The notes under the pieces: model-generated | Database searches by the model: none | What the model saw: the letters and a program-made list of their open reading frames with translations, nothing else | What the model was told of the DNA's origin: nothing | Position numbers and translations under genes: made by a program | Source: Ectocarpus siliculosus | Taxonomy: Eukaryota > Sar > Phaeophyceae > Ectocarpales > Ectocarpaceae | DNA length: 64,000 nucleotides | Reading direction: 5' to 3' | Assembly: GCA_000310025.1 (NCBI GenBank) | Contig: FN649728.1 | Coordinates: forward strand, 3,346,804-3,410,803 | Part shown: positions 40,801-50,111 of the stretch, in pieces | Layout: each line of letters begins with the position of its first letter | Position numbering within the stretch: the stretch's first letter is position 1

Positions 40801-41510
40801 GGGACGTACCGGCGACGTACGGTAGGCTGGGATATAGGCTACCGGTTTGCCTCTCATAGTGAGGGACGGAATGGTAACCATGGCCACCCCTTGCCGGGCT
40901 GGTGTTGCGAAAAAGGGATGGCCCTGCCCAAAACGTCCTGCACGCAATACTGGTTGAATCGCAAAGCGGACGAGGTTATTCTCGCAGCATCATCTGGAGA
41001 AAGATGGCAAAAGGGCCTGAAGTACGACACAACAAACAAAAAGCATGTTATTAAGTCAAAGGTTGCTGGGTGTTAACCGCTTGTACTGCGTTGTCCCCCG
41101 CAACTAGGTATTCCTCCTCCGTGGCGATGGTGAAGACCCTGCCAGGTAGCTCGACTAATGACAACACACACGGGCTGTTGATACTCTTCGGGGGAAAGGA
41201 CGATTGGCGGAGATTGGATGACCTTTGGAGACTTAACCTTCGCTCCGTCCACGTGACTACGTCCGCGACGGCCTCGAGCAGCAACGGCCTGCAGGCCACG
41301 CCAAGGCCGCACACGCACGGCAGCTGGTCCCTGGCTGAGCTGGGAAGGGACGCTCGCTGTGCGCATGCCCTGGTTGCAGGCACCGCAAACGACACGTGGC
41401 ATTCTTCGTGCGGAGACGGGGCCAATTGGGGGGCGAGCGGGGAGGACGGCTGCACGATGGCCGCGGTGTTGGAGGCGGCATGGTGTCTCGGAGAGTATCA
41501 GAGCGTCTGA
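22855..41510 (+). CDS. secreted mosaic protein: FN3 / glycine-rich / FN3 / Kelch / P-like / Kelch
   Basis: Large predicted extracellular or cell-surface protein, about 1,706 aa; function unknown. Exons: 22855-23051, 23431-23559, 24291-24455, 24539-24622, 26213-26318, 26632-26744, 27036-27141, 27626-27784, 28557-28779, 29101-29202, 29588-29672, 30068-30266, 30714-30987, 31547-31627, 32685-32825, 33225-33472, 33827-33914, 34856-35154, 35784-35980, 36384-36456, 37202-37297, 37455-37579, 38102-38363, 38778-39295, 39544-39639, 39707-39880, 40273-40650, 41108-41510. All junctions keep phase. The start gives a signal peptide (MSSPWYLTALMAMFLATRG...). FN3 modules lie at about residues 33-110, 195-300, 313-427, 428-545 and 905-1020 (e.g. 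SYRFRVRARHSNGLS). The glycine-rich domain is about 560-905, Kelch motifs (PRSGHTMVVIAGKVYMFGG) about 1025-1180, a P/Homo-B-like domain (GEWTLGVLDNAVDGSNG) about 1184-1446, and more Kelch repeats run to the stop. Least sure: exons 2-6, 12 (could start at 29990) and 17, and the GC donor after 31627. Two adjacent genes cannot be fully excluded. Confidence 0.83.
23653..23740. repeat. 44-bp direct tandem duplication
   Basis: Two adjacent 44-bp units (23653-23696 and 23697-23740), each starting gctgaggtactgctgt and differing at about four positions. They lie in the intron after the second exon of the mosaic-protein gene. Confidence 0.92.
24760..25755. repeat. composite direct/inverted repeat with a 30-bp perfect palindrome
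   Basis: Within one intron (24623-26212) of the mosaic-protein gene. Segment R1 (about 24760-25125) recurs in direct orientation as R2 (about 25375-25745), sharing for example gtccaacgtcagt, ctacctctctctggttccac and ctctccatcgactgtagc. Between them, 25199-25305 is a diverged inverted copy of about 24985-25125. At the centre 25127-25156 and 25169-25198 form a perfect 30-bp inverted repeat around a 12-nt loop. No long ORF is present. It looks like a non-autonomous fold-back element, or two nested or rearranged copies of one; no family is recognised. Confidence 0.85.
30714..35154 (+). other. glycine-rich domain block of the mosaic protein
   Basis: Exons 30714-30987 to 34856-35154 encode repeated Gly blocks: TLKLWGAGGG, GGGGGFLQAEVKVSPGEML followed by LVGGGGGG, then GGGGSTSVLRRDGKRLVAAA with GGGGG, and GFYGGGGGGSGQQGAGGGGG. 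The order (vWGAGGG, then a strand with V.PGE.L.V.VGGGG, then a vlR.dg..L..aaGGGGG strand) matches the glycine-rich beta domain found in many algal and protist secreted proteins and, more remotely, in ALK-type receptors. The last exon runs directly into an FN3 module (SWVEVEWRAVVG). Confidence 0.8.
35284..35627. repeat. intronic inverted repeat, arms about 57-59 bp
   Basis: Arms 35284-35342 and 35571-35627 are inverted copies at roughly 85 % identity, sharing the 20-mer gtaccgacgttgaccttcat (read on the minus strand for the left arm). About 230 bp lies between them. Both arms are inside the intron 35155-35783 and could form a long hairpin in the pre-mRNA. Both encode a CTDVDLH-like peptide, but neither fits the exon chain in phase. 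Confidence 0.85.
37202..41510 (+). other. Kelch and P-like domain block of the mosaic protein
   Basis: Kelch blades are recognised by the sequence P-x-x-R-x-G/R-H-t ... GG followed by a Trp-containing strand: LPSPRSGHTMVVIAGK/VYMFGG, ELWEFNPSTSVWTEV then PPARDGHTASVVGSKMVVFG, PPARARHTAAVVDGGRFVSG, and RYSSSVAMV ... LLILFGG. Exons 38778-39295, 39544-39639 and 39707-39880 interrupt the blades with a jelly-roll-like unit ending GEWTLGVLDNAVDGSNGTVT, the pattern of the proprotein-convertase P (Homo B) domain, rich in acidic residues. The protein ends with about 50 Cys/Ala/Trp-containing residues after the last blade and has no obvious membrane anchor. Confidence 0.75.
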
Positions 41511-43407
41511 TCAGCTTGTCGGAGAGGCACAAATTTTCAGCACAATGGGTTAATTATACCCAGCGAGTGCTACCTAATCTTGCTCGGCGAATCATCCGGG
41601 CCGTTATCTTGTCTTTCAGTCTTCCATCGTTGAATGATCCAAACTTTTATTGGTACAACGACTTGTTAATGAAAGCCAAGAAATAAAACGTAAACATGGC
41701 AGTTGTGAAAATAAGTCATCACAGTAGCTATTTCTGTCCATATCTGGCTAACAAGACAGTATCATTTTCTTTTAAGGCATGTACTCAGACCTTTCTCAAA
41801 ATGTTTCACGCCGAAACGAACATCAGTGCCCCGACAGTAATGCTACATGTTAACCACCCCACACCACCATACTCCCACACCCCAATACCCCAAATATCCC
41901 CAAATACTTTCATTGCGAGTCAAGACCAAGTACAGACGTACTGTTCCCCACGCATTTTGCACCACCCCTCCATTTCCACATACTTATTTCTAACTGCATA
42001 TCATCGATCGGGGGTCACCTTAAAGAAATCCTATAGGGTACTAGCCTTTAGAAAAAAAACAAAATATATATATATATATATCACGATAAGGGTTCACCCG
42101 TCCTTCTGAAGTCACGAAGGCGCTTTCCACTCTTTGGCATGAAGTGTTCAACAAACTGTTTCCGCCGAGATTCGAACTCCGCCCCCTTACCACTCCATGG
42201 TCTTTGTGGATACCATTTTCGTACTACCGGGATGGTACCACCGGGGTGACCCGCTACTTCCAAACACAGAACATGAACTCTTCAACAAAACCTCCAACAC
42301 ACAAGCCAATGCAATCAATCCCCTTCCGGTACAAACAGCTAAGTCGTTGATAAATATGTGGTAAACGTAGTCCGCGTAAATAGACTAGCCCCAATACGGA
42401 ACAATGCCGTATGCCTTGCGCAATGGCCGCATTGCTTTGCGCAATGCTACTCGTAAAAACGTTCCGTTCACCTGAAACCATTCTCGCCATTTTTACAGTG
42501 AATGGAGCGCGAAACCGTAAACCAATGGCACCATAGAGGATACCTTTTTCAAAGGAATACCCCTACCTCCTACCCAACGCCGAGGATACCCTACCGCTTC
42601 GCCCGTGGGCTCGTTCGTAGTGAGCGCTGGTTCTATACCCCGGCACCTAAAGTCCCGATGTGAAAGTGAGTATTTTTTACAACAAAATGAACCATTCAAG
42701 GATAGCGAGCTTTGTGGCGTGAACGACACATATTGAAATAAAAAACGAACCTCAGCAAGGTCATTTCCCAGAGACATCCCCCCAAGTGTGTGGAACCCCA
42801 AAATCGATGTTTTTAAAAGTTCACCGACAAACACCGAGTGCTTCGGCCACACATTCGGTGCCTGCCAAGAACCGAGCCACAGCGTAGGTAAAGTCTGTGG
42901 CATACGCTCAGGTGGACATGACGCGGTTCTTACGTGCACGTAGTTCTACTGAAACAAAGAGGAGAGTATCCCGAGCTCCGCCCACCGGAGAAGTGTAACT
43001 TTCAAAAAACGGTTACAAAACATTGGCTACCTGGAGGTACGCACGCGACGAGTTCCGCTGGGCAGCAACGGCCGATAAACGTGCCAACATTACATCACAG
43101 AAATTGGGCTGGCAGACCCAACCCATCATTCATATTTCCGGCGGTGAATTCGCTGCAACACGTTGTACACACACGCCTACCCACATAGAACGGCGTAGCC
43201 CCCTTACCGGGCGCGATCAATCTTCCACATCGCACACGCATCCGAACGTCCAGTTCCTCAACTGTTCTTTCTACTAAGCATGCCCTGTCGGCAGTCCAAC
43301 CTACTGATACCTGAGAGCGGAGATGCTCAACAGCAGCCAGGAGCACCCGCAGTCAAGACTCACGCCTACCGCGGCACACTCCGCGGTGGCTGCAATAGAC
43401 GCCATTG
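41511..43407. other. intergenic region, no gene seen
   Basis: AT-richer than its surroundings. Holds the 3' UTR of the mosaic-protein gene, a C/A-rich stretch near 41850-41900 and a (TA)n run at 42064-42081. On the minus strand near 42160-42180 a GTTCGAATC box with flanking GC stems resembles a tRNA T-arm or SINE B box, preceded by an A-box-like tggagtggta, but the anticodon arm is missing. No exon chain is visible. Confidence 0.5.
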
Positions 43408-44999
43408 CTAGGCGCACATGTAGTCGAGGAATGCCGAGACACCCTGGGCAGCGCACAACTCCTGTTCGTCGACAATGTCGAGCTCGATCTCCTCTTTCTT
43501 ATCGTTGAGCTCCTGAGCGCACGGCAGTGCCACGTGGTACGGAAGTTTGCAAGCGGGGCAGCAAGAGCGAGTTTTTCTTCCTGGTTGAAGACCGGTCTCA
43601 TGGCCCTTTCTGGCATAAGACACACCTGCGCCCACTGGGTACGCAGTGGAATCGTGACACGGCACAGAGCGTCTCGCCCATAGTCGAAAATACGTCAAGT
43701 CACAACAACCTTTTGTCGCTGTACGCGCGCACCTTCCTCAGCCTGGCGCAGGCCTCCTGCTCCCGCTTGACGTACGGCCCCGTCCATATACACCCCGCCC
43801 CCGGCGAGGACACCGAAATGTACGCCAGTGGCACCACGTGGCATGCCATCCACAGGCTGCGGTGCCACAGCGACGCCTCCATCTGCTCGACCTCCTCTCG
43901 CAAGGTACGCAGGCGAGAAGCCGGATCGGCCAGCTTGGCCGCGAAAGATCTGAGCTCGGCGAACGTTCGAGGAGAGGCAAGGGGGTCTAACCGGGCGCGT
44001 TCCGACCGGCCAACGAACCGGCGGATCTCGTCCACCTGCTTGAACGATTCGCTCCCATACCCGTCGTTGAGCAACACCAGCGGCATGTTCAGGCCGCTGT
44101 CTTCCAGCACGCCCTCAACGAACTGGGCGCCTGCATGCCTTTTGGTACAAGGGCGGACAGTCGTAGGGTATAGAACAAACAGGGCAAGTAAGTGCCCGGT
44201 GAGGATGGTCAGCCACATGAGGAGTTGGCCCGGGGGCAAAATATACTCGACGGACTCGACGGCTGCTAGCACACACCAGTGAACACCTCCGCAATTTGGG
44301 GGAAAGCGAAGGACCCGGAATTCTGGAGCCCCCGCCATCCATAGCTCTCATTGTCATGTGAACACAGCTAAGTAGAGCTTCTCGCCCCGGTCCGAGGCAT
44401 CGTCGGGCTATGCTGGGTGCTTCGCACTTGGCTTCGGTGAGGATAGCAAAGCAATCGAGGTCGCTCTTCATCGAAGGCAAGCGTTTTGCGTGAGAGTGTT
44501 ATATCATGAGTGCTGCAGAGGGGTTCCTACGCCATCTTCACCTTCTCTCCTCCTCCGTTCGCTTGTGGCGCCTGCTTAGCGCCGCCTGCCGGCACACAAT
44601 CAGCTTGGAGCAGGGCAGGTGGTTAAGCTGCCTCAGGAGGACGGCGTAGTGGCGGAACTCCGTCGGGCTCACTTCCTCCTGCTGGACCAAGAATAGCAGG
44701 GTGCTGAGGCTGCCTTCCCTTTTCAGCGCCTCAACCAAGGCATCGAAGTTCTTCGAAGTGGTCTTGGGGTCGTGGCCGGGAAAACCAGGGGTGTCAATCA
44801 CGACCAGGTTGGCCCACTCTACTCTTTGGGTCTCGGTCGTGGACCCGTACGTGCCATCCCCTTCTTCGAAGGCGTCCCACGTGGGGTGATTCAACAGTTT
44901 GTTGGCGAGGTTCGATTTGCCGGCTCGAGGCATCCCGATCACCATAACCACCTTCGGTGCCTCTTGTCGGCGGCGACCGTTCGAACCGGCGCCGGCGCT
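43408..44999 (-). CDS. AIG1/GIMAP-like P-loop GTPase, 5' end not found
   Basis: Supported exons on the minus strand: 44999-44598, 44122-43733, 43512-43408 (stop TAG at 43408-43410). Phase is continuous, giving about 298 residues from an acceptor (CATCAG) at the left of the G domain. The first exon has the Walker A/G1 motif GMPRAGKSNLANKL, a Thr-rich G2 region (STTETQ) and G3 DTPGFPG. This P-loop plus DTPGF arrangement with a following LVEALKREGSLSTLLFLVQ strand fits AIG1-type septin-like GTPases. No NKxD/TKxD (G4) motif is visible, so guanine specificity is uncertain. The middle exon has helical Glu/Arg-rich segments and possibly a short hydrophobic stretch (WMACHVVPLAYISV). The gene should start upstream of 45000 but I cannot place its first exon; the donor of the G-domain exon could also be the GC at 44585. 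Confidence 0.65.
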
Positions 45000-47900
45000 C
45001 TGATGCTCAACGTCCAGCCGTGCACTCAGAAGCCCTTCTCCTGGTCAGTGTTAGAGCAGATGAAAAAAAAAGGAACTCGGGTTGGGCCGTGTGGTAGTAG
45101 ACCTGCCAGTCGAAACTGTGCAGACAACACAAGGTCATTGAACAAATCTCCTTACAAAATCTCGTGTAGTGTAGCAGCTTCTACCCGTCAAAGGACCGCA
45201 CGGGTGGAGCATTAGAGAGCCGACGGAGCACTTGTCCAGACCGGCCGTATGCCTCACACGCAATAGTGTACGTCGACGACACCCCCAGACACGTTGGCTA
45301 GAGATTTCGGTGACGAGCCGCGAAACCTGATACTGTTGTTGTAAAAACAGTAGTAGACCCTGATGCTGGGCTCTTTCTCGGCACCTTCACGAGGGTCCTT
45401 GATGCACAGAGCAATCTCGAAGATACTGTTGTCCCTCTGCTTATGAAGGATACAGCAGGCAACAGCAGTGAGTACGTTTCTCGTGGGCCCGCTCTCAATG
45501 CGTGGCCTTTGAAGCCCCTCACGCGATGCCTAGCGACAGCTTCGCGCCCACAACACCGATACCTCACTTGTTTTCGCAATACGTTTACTGAAAGCATCTC
45601 TACAATGCGCAAGGACATGTAAATAGATATACAGTACTAGAGCGGAAGAGGAAATTTCGGCTTTCGTAGAATGATCCTCTGCGCTTACACGACTATCATC
45701 TTGAAACAGGTGTCATATGGATTCGTGTGTCACACATTCTCTTGTGGGAGGATAAAAGACTGAACAACGCGTGCCCTAGTGTTTGAGCGTTATCTGATCA
45801 TGAATGTTTTCGAGCAAACGAAGGGGAAAGTGAGTGCGTACATACATAACGTAAATCAACACTCTGGTGGTGCGCTTCAACAACCTGTCGAATCGACCTC
45901 ACCTGGCCCGTCCAGGAAGTCGGTCTCAAGAATGCATGGACTACTGAAGAACTGGTCTAACGTGTTTCCTCTCTGGTGCTTGAGTAGACCGCAAAGAAAG
46001 AGCGGTTCAAATGGAGAGGTGCAGAAACATGACGCCGCCTACGTACACGACAGAATGTTTCGCACGCCAGCACGGAATGGGATACCCAACTGAGTTGCCA
46101 CCACTTCGTGCGCTTCAAAATATCCGGACGCAATGCCCTCCTCGCCAGCACGTTCACCGTGCCTCGACCGCAGTCCATGGAGAAATTCCTCCCCCGGCCG
46201 ACGTACAAGTAGTCTACCATCACCACCACCCGTATGTACCATGATCATCGTATCTTGCATGGATGAAACATACAGTAGACTAGTCCACCGTCCGCATAAC
46301 CGTTTTTTTTTTTTTTCTCGCCGAAAACACAAACAGAAACTACTGATGTAAAACTAGCTGCACAGCAGTACATGCACCATGCTCCCGCGTGTTGTCGAGC
46401 CTCAAATACGCAGACCAAGGTCGATCCCGATGTGGTTCGATCTAGAAAATCATGAGCTCAAACACGAATATCGTTTGAGTACAATACACAGGGCCTGTGT
46501 TATCACGACAAGGAAGGGCCATGTTCGCGTTTGGTTTGTTTATGCTTCATGAGCGGTACATGGTGTGGCCACGCTTTATAGGAATGTAAACGGCGCGGAC
46601 CTTCCGTCCTGTTGCACCGCCATGTGTCGCAGATCCGTTGATATTGATACGCAGATCAAACTCTTTGTATTATTCTATGTACATAGTAGGATTCGCTATC
46701 TATTTATTGCACATTTTTCTGCCAGCCCCAAGAGTTTCGTCCCCTTCAAAATACACCTCGGAGTTACTGCTGTAATCTCATATATCACTCGGCATACGTA
46801 CGTACATGCGGGCGGTGATTGTTGTTGTACGATGGTACCAATGAGACGTGTTTGTCAGGAGGCAATGCGCCGAATATTCGGCAGAGTGGATATCTGCAAG
46901 TACTGCAAAGCATATCTGCTATCTTCCGCAACTTCGACGACAACGCTTAGCTTTTCGGCAGTGCTGGTTTTTGCCCTTGGTCTTGTTCTACAGAATGTAC
47001 GCTGCGGTGTCGTGTTCGAGCATCGACGAATGGAAGAAACGGACTTGGTATCTACCTCTCTCGGGTACCGAGAAGGGGGGGGGTCGAGTTGCTCACCTCC
47101 TGTGGTCATCGTGTTGACAAGGAACCTCGCTGACGAGGAGACAAGCTTCGCGAGAGTGGTGTTCTGCTGTGCACTGCTGCAGGCGCTGTGGTTCTGGTTT
47201 GGAGATTGCAGGTTGCAGAGCTATAGCAGTAGTTGCGGACCGCTGGTTCTTGTCAATGACGTGTTCCGCTTATCTTCCTACATTGAAAATCGGGGTGCTC
47301 GGAAGTAAATGCACCGACGGACGTTGGCCACTGGTACGTGCGTATTTCGCCTTCGAGACTCGTCGGCAGATTGTCGTCTTGTCGAGGTGGCTGCCACTGT
47401 CCTCGCATTGCCCCCCGGCCGTCCCGTGTGGGTGTGGGTCATTTGCTGCTGTCCGGCAGCTGGTGTCGGTCATCAGGTGAGTGAGCAGGTGATCAGCTTG
47501 ATCTGATCAGGTGATCAGGTGATCAAAAAATATTTCTGACATTCCCGCCGACAGTCCCGCGGAGAAAAAATATTCCACATTGCTTCCTCCTCGCTGATTT
47601 TATTTGATTGCTGCCAACCGCCTACAAGACAGAGGCTGAGAATATCAGGCCGCTGCCTGCGATGAAAGACGCAAAGCAGACATGTTCCCCGTTCGCGAGA
47701 GTACTAGACATGCCGCAATTACCACGTTCTGCACCCTGCACGCGCACACTTGCGGCAATTGCCCTGCCAACGGCCAACAAGCCAGGAACCCACGACGCGT
47801 GTGGTCGCGTGGCCGATCGTAGTAACGGGATGTACCCCTGAACGTCCTAGATAAACTTACGCGCACGCGACGGGTTTCCTCGGTGGTTTCGTTGACGCCA

Positions 47901-48565
47901 GCGATGGCGCGCTGCGTCGGCTTAGCTCTGGCCACGGTGTGTCCTTTTTGCAACCTTGCGATACATACAGCAGTAGTCCTGTTGACGCTGGGGCCGATGT
48001 AGAAATATCGCGACCGACTTTTCCCACAAGGTGTTCGCGGCATAACAGACGAGACGCGACCTCTGTGCGAACCGAAATACCGAAGACATCATCCATGCAA
48101 GCGTCGTTGCTCAGGTTGATTAAGTCCGCCTCACAAGCTGCTCTTGGGGCTCAACATCTAACACTCAAATGTCGCACACCTGAAAAATTGATGCTATTTA
48201 ATACGAGAGCCCAAGTCGGGGACTACCTAGACTAACGGGGTGGGACATGTGCCACCGGACCCCAGTGCACCACGACCAGGGACGAAACGTCGACCGGAAT
48301 GTATGCATAGAAAGGGAGATTAATGCAACAAAAATTCTCGTCCGGCGTAAACGTGCATCTCTATTTGTATGAGACAAAATGTCCCCCGTCTAAGATCGAC
48401 TACATGATCATCGATCTTTTCGCCGAACATCATACGAAAACAACACAAGAAATACTGTGGTGCACAACTCCAAGACCCCCCATCCCTCGCTGTTTTCATG
48501 ATCTCATGCTCCCCGTTGATTCGACACAGCCCACGTCATCGCCATTGGTCGATCGCTGAATCCCA
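45000..48565. other. gene-poor region between the GTPase and KDM5-like genes
   Basis: Should contain the missing 5' exon or promoter of the minus-strand GTPase gene and the 3' UTR of the KDM5-like gene. A 247-codon frame on the + strand (46565-47308) has no domain, no good start context and no codon-use support. At 47484-47526 the palindrome tgatca recurs in a short array (aggtgatc units), followed by two aaaaaatatt copies about 45 bp apart. Poly-T lies at 46303-46317. Confidence 0.5.
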
Positions 48566-50078
48566 CTATGTACCTTTCGTGCTCCCCGCCCCCATGCCGC
48601 CCGCTTCGGCCTGATTGCGTCCAACAACGGCAGTAGTAGTAGCGGTTGGCCTCTGTTCGTGGCTGGTCCATGCCAACGCCGCCGTCACGACGGCCGTGCT
48701 TGCCTTTGCCGCGATGACCTGCCCGCGGGTGCCGCCAGCGCTTCGTTTTTCGAGCAACATGCCGGCGTGATCCTCCCTTCGGCCGCTGTTGTGACTCCCG
48801 CCGTCGCCGTGGGAACTGGGGCGGGCAGCCTGAAGACACCGGGCGTGGGGCCCCACCGCAGAAGGCTCGGCAGCGGGAACAACACCGAACGGCAGCACCC
48901 CACTTGTCGGCGATTGCGGCTCTGTGCTGCTGGAGTGTTGGGTGTGCGGTGCGAGGGTGATCCCCGAGACTGGCGGTAGCGGCGGCGGCGGCGGCGGCGG
49001 CGGCCACACCATACCATAGCGGCGACCTTTGCCTTGCTTCAGAGGTTGGTGTTGTTGGTGCTGCCGGCGATGCTGTTGCTCGTGCAGGTACACATGGCGA
49101 CTGCCGCAGCCTTGCTGGGGCCTGGGACGGGTAACAACACCAAACCCTTGCTCCGCACCGCCGCTGCTACTACTACCGCCGCTGCTGACAACCAACCCAG
49201 CTCCGGCGAGAATTTCCGCCATCGGAGGAGCACGAAGCACCACGGGTTGCGACAACGCCTCCGCTTCTTTCCCTTCTCCTTGCTCTTCACCGCCCCCCTG
49301 CCGCCCCTTCCCAACCCCTGGACGACACGCACCATCAAAGGTCCTCCCCTCGAAGGCGGGAGCAGCACAACTCACTCCGTACCCCGAAGAAGACTCGCTT
49401 CCCTTGGCCCGGGCAACAACACCAGCGCCGCTGCCGCCGGCCGCCGCCGCCGCCGCCGCCGCCGCCGGCTCCGCATCGGGTGCCACCACCTCCTGCGCGT
49501 CGTCACCAACAAGCGCAGCACAACACCTCCCCGCAGGCGGTGCCTCGCTTCCCATGACTCGGGCAACAACGCCGGTACGGCGGCAGCAGCGTTCCGCCGC
49601 CGCCGCAACTGTCGGTGCCTCTCTCGGGGGACTAGGGGGCGGCGGCGGGGGGGGGGGGAAAGGGATTCCCAGACCGGCGAACTCTCGCGCCACCGACTCG
49701 ACGTACCTCGCCACCGACCCCGCCGCCCGGGCACGCTTAGCCCCCGGGCGGTCATCACCGCCACCGCCGTGGCGGGACGACCCCTTGTCCCGGAGGCGCT
49801 TGGAAGCCAAGCCGGCTGACTCTGCGGCCGCCTTTGTTCCGACGACGGCCGGGGGACGGCCGCCGGCTACGTGATGATGGTCGTGGCCGCCACCGCCGCC
49901 GGCCGAGCCGCTGGCGTCGGAAAAATTCGGCGCGGGTGGACCCACCGAACGATCGCCACCAGCTGGAGAGGCGGCCGCATTGCCGGCTGCAGGAGGCAAT
50001 CTCCCGGGGGAGACGAATCTGCGCCCGTCCGCACCCTCTTCTTCGCCCGTGTTGCTGCTGGTTTCTTTTGGCGGCGGC

Positions 50079-50111
<33 letters not shown>

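Noticed and set aside
42140-42230. tRNA or SINE B-box on the minus strand
   Set aside because: GTTCGAATC and an A-box-like motif are present but too close together for a tRNA, with no anticodon arm; a degenerate SINE is possible but not supportable.
46565-47308. 247-codon open frame on the + strand
   Set aside because: Begins at GTG, has no domain, Cys-rich random-looking composition, and no flanking exon signals; length alone is not enough.
49029-49874. Two long + strand frames (281 and 261 codons)
   Set aside because: They are antisense shadows of the GC-rich, triplet-repeat last exon of the KDM5-like gene, which continues in phase from a complete PHD finger.
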